Source: Thermoplasmata archaeon (GTDB lineage Archaea; Thermoplasmatota; Thermoplasmata; Lutacidiplasmatales; UBA184). From it: a DNA stretch of 20,012 nucleotides. Each line of letters opens with the position of its first letter. Position 1 is the first letter of the stretch. Positions 1 through 7,110 of this stretch are shown here, piece by piece. The stretch lies in contig JASHTI010000080.1 of assembly GCA_030040625.1 (NCBI GenBank), positions 1 to 20,012 on the forward strand, written 5' to 3'. A program made the translations under genes and the position numbers. The notes under the pieces are model-generated. The model was not told the DNA's origin. It did not search any database and saw nothing but the letters and a program-made list of their open reading frames with translations.

Positions 1-594
1 CGCTTCGACCTCGCCGGGATCCGCAAGCAGCGCGCCTGGGACCTCTCGGGCGGGCAGAAGCGCCGCGTGCAGGTCGCCCGGGAGTTCATGCACGACATGG
101 ACATCCTGTTCCTCGACGAACCGACCGTCGGGCTCGACGTGATCATGCGCCGGGAACTGCTCGACTCGGTCCGCGCGGCGGCGCGCCGAGGGCTGACCGT
201 CGTCTTCACGACGCACAATCTGGAGGAGGCCGACTACCTCTGCGACCGGGTCGCCGTCATCGACCACGGACGTCTGCTGATCCTGGACACCCTCGAGAAC
301 CTCAAGCGCCTCTACGGAGGGAAGAAGACGATCGACCTCACCGTCGGCGAGGGCGACGGGGAACGATTCTTCGCGGGTCTCTCCGCCGCGCTCGGCTCCG
401 CGGCGACGGTCACGGTGAGCGGCCGCTCCGCGGTCATCCTCACCGACGACCCGAAGGGCGCGCTGACGCGCATCGTCGAGGCGTCGTCGGCGACCGGCGT
501 CCCCCTCGAGTGGCTGAACGTCCGCAAGAACACGCTCGAGGACGTCTTCCTCCACTCGGTCGGCCACAACGGAGGCTCCAATGGCGCTCCCTAA
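1..594 (+). CDS. ABC transporter ATP-binding subunit, DrrA/ABC-2 export type (5' partial)
   Basis: The C-terminal part of an ATPase that powers an ABC-2 type exporter. The frame is open from base 1, so the Walker A region lies outside the window. Visible in order are the ABC signature LSGGQ (bases 46-60), Walker B with DEPT (about bases 106-123) and the switch histidine in TTHN (about 209-220). A C-terminal extension ends with TLEDVFLHSVGH, a motif typical of the daunorubicin-resistance DrrA group. A GTG at 67 would be a false start, because it lies inside the signature/Walker B segment. The gene ends in TAA and overlaps the next gene, its likely permease partner, by 14 bases, which implies translational coupling. 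The exported substrate cannot be told from sequence. The family call is firm; the substrate is unknown. Confidence 0.93.
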   Translation, partial: RFDLAGIRKQRAWDLSGGQKRRVQVAREFMHDMDILFLDEPTVGLDVIMRRELLDSVRAAARRGLTVVFTTHNLEEADYLCDRVAVIDHGRLLILDTLENLKRLYGGKKTIDLTVGEGDGERFFAGLSAALGSAATVTVSGRSAVILTDDPKGALTRIVEASSATGVPLEWLNVRKNTLEDVFLHSVGHNGGSNGAP

Positions 595-1339
595 CCTCCT
601 GCGGCTGATCTACCGCAACGTCCTCGTCAACACCGATCCGAGCACCCTGATCATCCTCGTCGGCCTGCCGGCGATGTACCTGATCTTCTTCGGCTACGGC
701 TTCCAGGCCTCGATCGGGAGCGGATCCGGCTACCTCCGCTTCCTCACGCCCGGCATCATGGCGTTCCAGGCGGTGATGGCCGGTACCGTCGGCGGCAGCA
801 TCCTCTGGGCCGACCGGCGCTACGGGATGCTCGCCCAGCTCCTGAGCGGGCCGTTCACCCGCCTCGAGTACCTGCTCGGGATCATGCTGACCGCGATCGT
901 CTTCGGGCTAGGAGGCGCCGCGGTGATGCTGGGGATCGCCACGGGGCTGCTGCACGCGGCGCCGGGCGACCCGGTCGCCCTCGCCGAGATGTTCGGGTCG
1001 ATCACGCTCGGCTCGATCTTCTTCGGCTCGCTGATGCTGCTGCTCGCCGCGCTCGTGAAGTCGAACAACGCCTACAACAGCATCCAGATCCTGCTGATCT
1101 TCGTCGTCAACTTCGCGAGCACCGTCTTCTACTCGGCGAGCGCGGGGCTCCCGATCGTCCTCCGCGCCCTGTTCGCGATCAACCCGCTGACGTACGTGGC
1201 GGACGCGGTCCGGGGGGCCTACACCGGGACGGGGACGAACCTCGACCTCTACCAGATGCTGCTGCTCGCCGGCGAGACCGCGGTGGTCCTGGTGCTGGCG
1301 GTGCGGGCCTACATGCGGGCGAACATCTCGCTCGAGTGA
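581..1339 (+). CDS. ABC-2 type transporter permease
   Basis: A 252-residue integral membrane protein with about six hydrophobic helices, the usual size and layout for an ABC-2 permease working with a DrrA-like ATPase. After a short cytoplasmic start (MALPNLLRLIYRNVLVN), the membrane segments fall near residues 22-38, 57-75, 98-122, 137-156, 166-186 and 226-245. The region near residues 200-213 reads INPLTYVADAVRGAY, the conserved NPLTY...R segment of this family. The ATG at 581 lies inside the end of the ATPase gene, so the two are one operon. It ends in TGA. Family members export drugs, lipids or polysaccharides; nothing here says which. Confidence 0.92.
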   Translation: MALPNLLRLIYRNVLVNTDPSTLIILVGLPAMYLIFFGYGFQASIGSGSGYLRFLTPGIMAFQAVMAGTVGGSILWADRRYGMLAQLLSGPFTRLEYLLGIMLTAIVFGLGGAAVMLGIATGLLHAAPGDPVALAEMFGSITLGSIFFGSLMLLLAALVKSNNAYNSIQILLIFVVNFASTVFYSASAGLPIVLRALFAINPLTYVADAVRGAYTGTGTNLDLYQMLLLAGETAVVLVLAVRAYMRANISLE

Positions 1340-1357
1340 GACGCCGCGCCGGTCGGT

Positions 1358-2008
1358 CTAGCGAACGACCTGCAGGACGTGCTCCCAGGTGTTGAGCGCG
1401 AGACCGGCGCGGACCCAGAGCGGGACCAACGCCTCGAGCCAACGGGCCGCCTCGATCCCCCCGACGTCCGTGACCCCCGCCCAGCCGAGCTCCCGGACGA
1501 TCGCCTCCGCCTCGTGCTTGGCGCCGGCATCGTTGCCGCAGACCCACATGCGGGCCGGACCGGCGGCAAAGTTCGGATCGACCATCTTCGGGCTCCCGAC
1601 CGTGTTGAAGCACTTCACGACGCGCGCCTGCGGGAGCTTGCGCTGGACTCGCTCGCCGAGCGAGTCGGTGACCCCGAAGAGGAGTCCGGGCGGCATCCCG
1701 TGCGACAGGTCGAGCGGATTCGTGGCGTCCAGCACGAGCTTGCCGGCGAAGGCCGCCGGTCCGATCCCGTCCAGGACCCGCTCCGCGGCGTCGCCGTGCA
1801 CCGCGAGGATCACGCAGGGGCCGTAGGCGGCGGCGTCGGCGGGGGAGCCAACGGAGACGCGGGGGCCGACCTCCCTCGTCCAGCCCTCGAGCTTCTTCGG
1901 GTCCCGGGTGCCGAGCTTGACGTCATAGCCGTGCGTGGCCAAGCCGCGCCCGAGCGCTTTCGCCACGTCGCCGCTCCCGACGATCCCGATCCGCCGTTCC
2001 GGTGCCAT
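1358..2008 (-). CDS. F420-dependent NADP reductase-like (NpdG/Fno family) oxidoreductase
   Basis: A 216-residue Rossmann protein of the COG2085 group, which includes archaeal F420H2:NADP oxidoreductase (hydride transfer between coenzyme F420 and NADP). The dinucleotide-binding fingerprint GIVGSGDVAKALG sits at residues 8-20. It is followed by LGTRDPKKL (32-40), where the TRDP turn is typical of NADP-binding members. DATNPLD (94-100) and KCFNTVGS (132-139) are further family motifs. The frame stays open upstream to an ATG at 2080, but the fold begins exactly at the ATG at 2008, so that start was chosen. A TATA-like box (2041-2046, minus strand) would give a leader of about 10 bases. It is divergent from the DtxR-like regulator. 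Some relatives are metalloreductases or have unknown substrates, so the precise reaction is inferred. Confidence 0.8.
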   Translation of the reverse strand: MAPERRIGIVGSGDVAKALGRGLATHGYDVKLGTRDPKKLEGWTREVGPRVSVGSPADAAAYGPCVILAVHGDAAERVLDGIGPAAFAGKLVLDATNPLDLSHGMPPGLLFGVTDSLGERVQRKLPQARVVKCFNTVGSPKMVDPNFAAGPARMWVCGNDAGAKHEAEAIVRELGWAGVTDVGGIEAARWLEALVPLWVRAGLALNTWEHVLQVVR

Positions 2009-2040
2009 CGCCCTGCCCGATCTGCGCGAGGCTCCCGCCC

Positions 2041-2046
2041 ATATTA
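2041..2046 (-). promoter_or_regulatory. TATA-like element for the NADP reductase-like gene
   Basis: On the minus strand this reads TAATAT inside GC-rich sequence. Its centre is about 35 bases upstream of the ATG at 2008. Archaeal transcription normally starts about 25 bases after the box centre, which would leave a leader of about 10 bases. Recognised by composition and spacing only. Confidence 0.35.
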
Positions 2047-2085
2047 CCCCCTCCGCGGGGGGGCCCGTCCTGAACTTCATCTATA

Positions 2086-2098
2086 CCTAAAAATTAGG
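2086..2098. promoter_or_regulatory. Palindrome CCTAA-AAA-TTAGG, candidate operator
   Basis: A 13-base inverted repeat with 5-base arms and a 3-base AT centre, in the 125-base spacer between the divergent reductase and DtxR-like genes. It lies 7 bases upstream of the regulator's TATA box. DtxR-family operators are built from TTAGG/CCTAA half-sites, and both half-sites occur here, but in the everted order. It could be an autoregulatory site or part of the promoter upstream element. The link to the regulator is inference. Confidence 0.4.
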
Positions 2099-2105
2099 GG
2101 CTACC

Positions 2106-2113
2106 GTATATAT
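2106..2113 (+). promoter_or_regulatory. TATA box (GTATATAT) of the DtxR-like regulator, leaderless transcript
   Basis: A clear archaeal TATA-type octamer. Its centre is about 25 bases upstream of the GTG start at 2134, so transcription should begin at or next to the first codon. This leaderless arrangement supports the choice of GTG as start. Confidence 0.6.
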
Positions 2114-2133
2114 CGCCCGGCCCTCGTACCACC

Positions 2134-2571
2134 GTGGAGACGCTCCAGCGACTGACCCGCCGGCAGGTCGACGCCCTGCGGCTCGTGGCGCGCCGGGATG
2201 CCGGGGGGCCCGGGGTCCCCCTGAACGCCGTCGCCGAAGGGCTCGGGGTCACGGCCCCCTCGGCGCTCGCCCTCCTCGGGCCGCTCGAGTCGAACGGCCT
2301 CATCGCCCGGTTCCGGGGCAAGAGCCGCCTAACGTCCCGCGGCCGGAGCTGCCTGGACGAGTACCTCCGGCACCACCGGGTCGCGGAGAGCCTCTTCGCC
2401 CGCGCCGGTCTCCCTCGGGAGGCGACCCACGCCGCGGCCCTCGAGGTCGATCTGGCCCTCAGTCACCGTACGGTCCAGGAGATCTGTGAAGCCGAGGGGC
2501 ATCCCTCGGTCTGCCCGCACGGCCGGCCAATCGCCCCGTGTTCCTCGTCCGGGGGAGGGCGCCGCCGATGA
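2134..2571 (+). CDS. DtxR/MntR-family metal-dependent-type transcriptional regulator, short form
   Basis: A 145-residue regulator with an N-terminal winged helix (about residues 8-70; recognition region GVTAPSALALLGPLESNGLI, wing ending LTSRG). A dimerisation domain follows (79-133) and ends in the family hallmark GHPSVCPHGRPI. The SH3/FeoA domain of DtxR is absent, as in MntR. Aligned by eye with DtxR, the ancillary-site residues are kept (H81, E85, H99 for DtxR H79, E83, H98). The primary-site ligands C102, E105 and H106 become L103, D106 and L107, so metal sensing may be altered or lost. The GTG start matches the leaderless TATA box. The metal-transporter genes begin 99 bases downstream on the same strand, with no clear promoter between, so it probably regulates them and may be cotranscribed with them. 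Confidence 0.82.
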   Translation: METLQRLTRRQVDALRLVARRDAGGPGVPLNAVAEGLGVTAPSALALLGPLESNGLIARFRGKSRLTSRGRSCLDEYLRHHRVAESLFARAGLPREATHAAALEVDLALSHRTVQEICEAEGHPSVCPHGRPIAPCSSSGGGRRR

Positions 2572-2670
2572 GACCCCGGGCGTGCGCTCGATCGCCCATC
2601 CTCCCGGTGTCCGGGTCCGGAACTCCTTCCCCCCGCCGACTCCCGTCTCTCCTGAAGCCGGGGGCCTAGC

Positions 2671-3789
2671 ATGGTGGCCGCGAGCAAGGTCGTCCTGAGC
2701 GTCGCCGCGGCGTTCCTGATCGCGGTGGTCGGGATCTGGGGTGGGATCTACCACTTCTCCCTCGGTTCCGGTAACCCCTGCGCCGGGATCACGACGCCGA
2801 CCTCGCCCCCGTCCACGGGAACCGTGGACCGGCCGACCGGCGCGCTGTCGAGCGCGGCCGCGGTGGCCGGGGGATCGCTCCCGAGCTCCCGGGGCTCGGC
2901 CCCGGCGGCGGCGCAGAGCGCGGCCCACGCTCCGGCCTCGAGCGAGGTGATCAACGTCGTGGCGGGCGAGAACTTCTGGGGGAACCTCGTCGCGCAGATC
3001 GGAGGGACGCACGTGAGCGTCCTCAGCGTGATCAGCGACCCGAACACGGACCCGCACGAGTACCAGCAGAACGATTCGGTCCAGAAGGCGATCTCGAACG
3101 CGCAGTACGTGATTCTCAACAACGTGGGCTACGACTCGTGGGGCACCCTCGACGTCGAGGCTGACGGAGTCCCCGGTCAGGTGGTGCTCAACATCGGCGA
3201 CAGCCTCGGCGTCCAGGTGACCGGCGGGATCGTCACCGGCAACCCCCACCTGTGGTACAATCCGACGTACGTGAACCAGACCGTGCAGTGGATGTACGAC
3301 AACCTCTCGGCGATCGCGCCCTCGCTGCAACCGTACTTCGAGTCCAACTACAACAACCTGACCGCCTCGCTCGCGAGCCTGTACTCCGAGGTCGGGATCA
3401 TCCGGCACGACTTCGCCGGCACGGTCGTCGCCTCGACGGAGAGCATCTTCGTGTATCTCGCGAACGCGACGGGGCTCAACCTCGTCTCGCCGCCGGCGTT
3501 CATGGAAGCGGTCGCGGAAGGGAACGATCCTCCCGACCGAAGCATCGTGGTGTTCCAGTGCCAGCTGGAGAGCGGCCACGTTCGCGTACTGGTGTTCAAC
3601 GCCCAGACCGTGACACCGATCACCACCGACATGAAGTCGATCGCCGCGGCGAACAACGTCACCGTGATCAGCGTCACGGAGACGATGCAGGGACCCGACC
3701 CGAAGACCACCACCTTCCAGTCGTGGATGGGCGGGGAGTATCAGTCGCTCTGGGTCGCCTTGAACGCCCAGACGCTGGGCAACGGTTGA
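2671..3789 (+). CDS. Metal ABC transporter substrate-binding protein (TroA/ZnuA/PsaA cluster, Mn/Fe-type ligands)
   Basis: A 372-residue extracellular binding protein that captures a divalent metal for the downstream ATPase and permease. An N-terminal hydrophobic anchor (residues 6-27) lacks an obvious lipobox. A roughly 60-residue linker rich in Ala, Ser, Pro and Gly follows (about 33-91), then the cluster A-I fold from residue 93. Metal ligands seen by alignment are H129 in DPHEY, H193 in NPHLWYNP, E257 in STESIFVYLA (a His in zinc-type proteins) and probably E337 in VTETM. His-His-Glu-acid is the pattern of Mn/Fe-type PsaA/SitA proteins, so Mn or Fe is favoured over Zn. Starts at ATG 2671 and ends in TGA. 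The long linker probably spans the cell-surface layer; that is inference. Confidence 0.9.
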   Translation: MVAASKVVLSVAAAFLIAVVGIWGGIYHFSLGSGNPCAGITTPTSPPSTGTVDRPTGALSSAAAVAGGSLPSSRGSAPAAAQSAAHAPASSEVINVVAGENFWGNLVAQIGGTHVSVLSVISDPNTDPHEYQQNDSVQKAISNAQYVILNNVGYDSWGTLDVEADGVPGQVVLNIGDSLGVQVTGGIVTGNPHLWYNPTYVNQTVQWMYDNLSAIAPSLQPYFESNYNNLTASLASLYSEVGIIRHDFAGTVVASTESIFVYLANATGLNLVSPPAFMEAVAEGNDPPDRSIVVFQCQLESGHVRVLVFNAQTVTPITTDMKSIAAANNVTVISVTETMQGPDPKTTTFQSWMGGEYQSLWVALNAQTLGNG

Positions 3790-3827
3790 GCGCCGGGCGA
3801 AGCACCACCGAGGGGGACGAGGCGCTC

Positions 3828-4718
3828 GTGTTCGGTCGGGAGGTCGCTCGCGCCGATCATCTCAGCGTCGAGTACCAGGGGCAGCCGGTCTGGACCGACG
3901 CGACGTTCCGCATCCAGCGGGGGGAGTTCGTCGCGGTCATCGGGCCGAACGGGGCCGGCAAGACGACCCTCTTCCGCCTCCTGCTCGGCCTGGTACGCCC
4001 GAAAGCCGGGAGTCTGGAGGTCTTCTCGGCCCCTCCGCGCCGGGGCAACTCGAACATCGGCTACGTGCCGCAGACCCACCTGGTCGATCGAGAGACCAAC
4101 GTCGAGGCGGCCCAGCTCGTACGGCTCGGTTTGGCCTGCTCCCGGCCCTGGTTCCGGCTGCGCCGTCAACCGCCGCCGGCGCCGGGCCGCCCGGCCTCCC
4201 GGTGGCCGTCGCGACTGCGCCCACGGTTCCGGTGGGTGCCCAACGTCCGTCCCGGGATGTACCGGGAGGAACGGCAACAGGCTGACGAGGCGTTACGGGC
4301 CGTCGGCGCCCTAGAACTGTCCAAGAAGTCGCTCGGGGCGATGTCCGGTGGCGAGCTTCAGCGGATCTTCCTCGCCGAGGCGCTCGCGTCCCGGCCGGAG
4401 CTGTTGTTGATGGACGAGCCGCTCGCGAACCTGGATATCCGCCGAGCGACCGAGCTGGTCGAGCTGGTCCACAGCCTGGTGAAGACCCGCGAGGTCGCGA
4501 CGCTGCTCGTCGCCCACGACATCAACCCGCTGATCCGCTGCCTCGACAAGGTGATCTACATCGCCAACGGCCGGGTGGCGACCGGCACGCCGGCCGAAGT
4601 GCTGACGACGAAGCGGCTCACCGAACTCTATGGGGTCCCGGTCGAGGTGCTCCACGACTCTCGGGGGAATCTCGTCATCGTCGGGGGCGAGGACGCCCAC
4701 ATGGATTCGAACGCATGA
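3828..4718 (+). CDS. Metal ABC transporter ATP-binding protein with an unusual internal insert
   Basis: A 296-residue ATPase of the ZnuC/MntB type. Walker A GPNGAGKTT spans residues 39-47, the Q-loop is PQ at 81-82, the signature MSGGELQR is at 172-179, Walker B LLLMDEP at 192-198 and the H-loop AHD at 229-231. The frame is open far upstream through the preceding gene. GTG 3828 was chosen because it sits just before the first strand (VARADHLSVEYQG) and 10 bases after a purine-rich GGGGGA. Between the Q-loop and the signature, residues 104-143 form an Arg/Pro/Trp-rich stretch about 30 residues longer than I expect from the family. The gene's TGA overlaps the permease ATG by 4 bases (ATGA). Ordinary catalytic motifs are intact, so it should be active. 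Confidence 0.9.
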   Translation: MFGREVARADHLSVEYQGQPVWTDATFRIQRGEFVAVIGPNGAGKTTLFRLLLGLVRPKAGSLEVFSAPPRRGNSNIGYVPQTHLVDRETNVEAAQLVRLGLACSRPWFRLRRQPPPAPGRPASRWPSRLRPRFRWVPNVRPGMYREERQQADEALRAVGALELSKKSLGAMSGGELQRIFLAEALASRPELLLMDEPLANLDIRRATELVELVHSLVKTREVATLLVAHDINPLIRCLDKVIYIANGRVATGTPAEVLTTKRLTELYGVPVEVLHDSRGNLVIVGGEDAHMDSNA

Positions 4719-5743
4719 TCGGTTTTCTCGCCGGCCTTCCGTCCGCGGGCGGCTCGAGCTGGTGGCCGTTCCATATCGTATGGGCCTGGTGGAGCTGGAA
4801 CCTCCCCGCCGACATCCACGAGGAGCTGGAGCTCCCGTTCATGCGCCAGGCCTACGAGGGCGGGACGATCATCGCGATCCTCGGCGGTGTCGTCAGCTAT
4901 CTCGTCGTGCTGCGCCGCTCGTCGTTCGCCGCCCACGCGCTCGGGCACGTCGGATTCTCGGGGGCCGCGGCCGCGGTCCTGTACGCCGTGAACCCGTTCT
5001 GGGGCCTGTTGCTCTTCACGACCGTCTCCGGCGGTGGCATCGCCGTGCTCGGCAAGAAGGTCGCCTTCCGGGACGTCGAGATCGGAACGGTACTGGCGTT
5101 CATGCTCGGGCTCGGGCTGATGTTCCTGGCGTTCTACCAAGGGTTCGCGACGGAGGTCTACTCGATCCTCTTCGGGGACATCGTCGCGATCGACCCGGCC
5201 CAGGTCTGGTTGATGCTCTTCTCGGCGATCGGGGTCCTGGTCGTCCTCGGGCTCGTCTACCGGCAGGTACTCTTCGCGGCGCTCGACGAGGAGGTCGCCG
5301 AGGCGAAGGGGATGCACACGATGCTGCTCGGGATCGTCTTCATGCTGTCGCTCGCGGTGCTCATCTCCGTCTCGCTGACCGTCATCGGCGTCCTCCTGAT
5401 CTTCGCGCTGGCGGTGACCCCCGCGGCGGCGGCGATCCGCCTCGCGCGGCGGCCGTGGCACGCGATCCTGATCTCGATCGCCATCGCGCTCGTCTCGACG
5501 TGGGTCGGGATTTTCGTGGCCTTCTGGGAGGTAGAGCCGACGAGCTTTTTCATCGTCACGATCGCGTTCGTGATCTACGTGATCGCCCGGGTGATTCCGA
5601 TCAATTCCGGGGCCGTCACCCCCGCCTCGGCCGCGTCGGTCCCACCGGTTCGCGCGGTGCCGATGCATCCGGTCGGCGCCCCGCCCCTCGCCCTCCCAAT
5701 CGAGTCGTCCTCGACCCCCGCCCGTGAGACCCAGTCGACGTAG
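4715..5743 (+). CDS. Metal ABC transporter permease (ABC-3 family)
   Basis: A 342-residue membrane protein of the ZnuB/MntC permease family. It has roughly eight hydrophobic helices from about residue 50 to 295. Family-typical stretches include PFMRQAYEGG near residues 41-50 and SFAAHALGHVGFSGAA near 69-84. Another is LTVIGVLLIFALAVTPAAAA near 223-242, where VGxLLvxALLvxPaAtA is the usual consensus. The N-terminus carries an extra Trp-rich segment (SSWWPFHIVWAWWSWNLP, residues 14-31), which may form an additional membrane or interfacial helix. After the last helix, a 40-residue tail rich in Pro, Ala and Val (about 300-342) is probably disordered. Translation is coupled to the ATPase by ATGA. 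It ends in TAG. Together with the two preceding genes it forms a complete importer. Confidence 0.9.
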   Translation: MIGFLAGLPSAGGSSWWPFHIVWAWWSWNLPADIHEELELPFMRQAYEGGTIIAILGGVVSYLVVLRRSSFAAHALGHVGFSGAAAAVLYAVNPFWGLLLFTTVSGGGIAVLGKKVAFRDVEIGTVLAFMLGLGLMFLAFYQGFATEVYSILFGDIVAIDPAQVWLMLFSAIGVLVVLGLVYRQVLFAALDEEVAEAKGMHTMLLGIVFMLSLAVLISVSLTVIGVLLIFALAVTPAAAAIRLARRPWHAILISIAIALVSTWVGIFVAFWEVEPTSFFIVTIAFVIYVIARVIPINSGAVTPASAASVPPVRAVPMHPVGAPPLALPIESSSTPARETQST

Positions 5744-5814
5744 ACCTACGGCCGATCCGAGCTCCGGCCCCCCGACGCGCCGTCCCGCACGCGCGTGACC
5801 GCCCTCGCGCCCGC

Positions 5815-5820
5815 CAAATA
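5815..5820 (+). promoter_or_regulatory. Weak TATA-like element before ATP sulfurylase
   Basis: CAAATA is the only AT-rich patch in the 193-base spacer between the metal permease and ATP sulfurylase. It would place a transcription start near 5845 and leave about 90 bases of leader before the ATG at 5937. The match to a TATA consensus is weak. The rest of the spacer shows only GC-rich sequence and a short ORF at 5830-5940. Confidence 0.3.
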
Positions 5821-5936
5821 CTCGCGTCGATGAGCGGCCTCGCAGTGAGCGGCTCGCGCTCGAGTACCGGAGGGTGGCGACGAACCGCGGCGATCCACCG
5901 CCCGGGCCGAGGGGCCGCCCCCGGGGGCGCCGGGCG

Positions 5937-7091
5937 ATGATCCCGGTACCCCACGGAGGCCGGCTGGTCGGGAAGGTCGCCTCCGAGGCCGAGCGCGCGC
6001 GGCGAGAGTCCGAGCTCGACGCGCTCCCCAAGGTCGAGCCGTTCATCGATCAGCTCTACGACGCGGAGAAGCTGGCCCTCGGGTCGTACAGCCCGCTCGA
6101 CGGGTTCCAGGGCCCGGAAGCCATGACCTCGGTTCTCGAGCGGGGCCGGCTACCGGGGGATCTCCCCTGGCCGATCCCCATCTATTTCCCGGTCCCGCCG
6201 GGTCCGGCCTACGAAGCCCTTCGGCCGGGGGATGAGGTCGCGCTGGTCGACCGGAACGGCCGAGCGGTCGCGATGCTGCGGATCGAGGAGCGATTCCCCC
6301 TCGACCGGCGCGCGATCGCCCGGGGAGCGTACGGCACCGAGGATCCGAGTCACCCGAACGTCGCCGACATCCTGAGCCACGGGGAGCGGGCGTGGAGCGG
6401 CCCCGTCACCCTCCTCCGCCGCCTCGACACCGTACAGGGTCGGCCCGAGCCCGGCCCCGCCGAGCTCCGCGACGAGTTCGGTCGGCTCGGCTGGCGGACG
6501 GTCGCCGCCTACCAGTGCCGGAATCCCCCTCACACCGCGCACGAGTACCTGCAGCGACTCACGCTCGAGCGCGAGGAGGTCGACGGGCTGCTCATCCACC
6601 CGGTCGTCGGCCGGCTCAAGAAGGGGGACTACCGTCCCGAGGTGATCCTCGATGCGTACGACGCGCTCGTCCGTGCGTACTACCCCTCGAACCGGGTGAT
6701 CGTTCGCCCGCTCGGGATCACGATGCGCTACGCGGGCCCGAAGGCGGCCCTGTTCCTCGCGATCGTCCGCAAGAACTACGGCTGTGCCGAGTACATCGTC
6801 GGGCGCGACCAAGCGGGCGTGGGCAAGTTCTACGACCCGTACGCGTGCCACCGGATCTTCGACGCCTTCGACATCGGGGTCACGCCGCTCCGTTACGAGG
6901 AGTCGTTCTTCTGCCGGCGGTGCGGCTGGATGGCGAGCGAGAAGGTCTGCCCGCACGGCGTCGCCGAACGGGTCGCGACGAGCCAGACCCGGGTCCGCGA
7001 GGCGCTCGTGAGGGGCGAGACGCTCCCGACCGAGATCCTGCGGCCCGAGGTCGCCCAGGTACTGCGCGGCGCCGACGCCCTCTTGAACTAG
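5937..7091 (+). CDS. sat: Sulfate adenylyltransferase (ATP sulfurylase)
   Basis: Makes adenosine 5'-phosphosulfate (APS) and pyrophosphate from sulfate and ATP, the first step of sulfate activation. At 384 residues it has the size of archaeal single-domain Sat. The start IPVPHGG is the family N-terminus. The active-site motif QCRNPPHTAHE is at residues 193-203. RYAGPKAALFLAIVRKNYGC (264-283) and GRDQAGVGKFYD (289-300) follow. In the latter, Q292 replaces the usual His of GRDHAG, a position also variable in other Sat proteins. A zinc-binding set C326-x2-C329...C338-x-H340 is intact. A GTG at 5874 would add 21 Arg/Pro/Gly-rich residues with no family match, so ATG 5937 was chosen. APS kinase follows 19 bases downstream, presumably in one operon. 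Confidence 0.95.
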   Translation: MIPVPHGGRLVGKVASEAERARRESELDALPKVEPFIDQLYDAEKLALGSYSPLDGFQGPEAMTSVLERGRLPGDLPWPIPIYFPVPPGPAYEALRPGDEVALVDRNGRAVAMLRIEERFPLDRRAIARGAYGTEDPSHPNVADILSHGERAWSGPVTLLRRLDTVQGRPEPGPAELRDEFGRLGWRTVAAYQCRNPPHTAHEYLQRLTLEREEVDGLLIHPVVGRLKKGDYRPEVILDAYDALVRAYYPSNRVIVRPLGITMRYAGPKAALFLAIVRKNYGCAEYIVGRDQAGVGKFYDPYACHRIFDAFDIGVTPLRYEESFFCRRCGWMASEKVCPHGVAERVATSQTRVREALVRGETLPTEILRPEVAQVLRGADALLN

Positions 7092-7110
7092 CGAGGTTCG
7101 GGGGCGGAGC

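Noticed and set aside
2009..2080. Upstream ATG at 2080 as start of the NADP reductase-like protein
   Set aside because: The extra 24 residues precede the usual first beta strand and match nothing, and a TATA-like box lies between the two ATGs.
3252..3827. Long upstream extension of the metal transporter ATPase frame
   Set aside because: It overlaps the binding-protein gene in another frame and encodes an Arg/Asp-rich shadow. The ATPase fold begins only after GTG 3828.
5874..5936. GTG at 5874 as the start of ATP sulfurylase
   Set aside because: It would add 21 residues rich in Pro, Arg and Gly before the conserved IPVPHGG start. The GGAGG lies directly against the GTG without spacing, so ATG 5937 is preferred.
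4628..6046. A 472-codon minus-strand frame opposite the metal permease and the start of sat
   Set aside because: Its composition is charged low-complexity sequence with no motif, and it lies antisense to two confidently identified genes.
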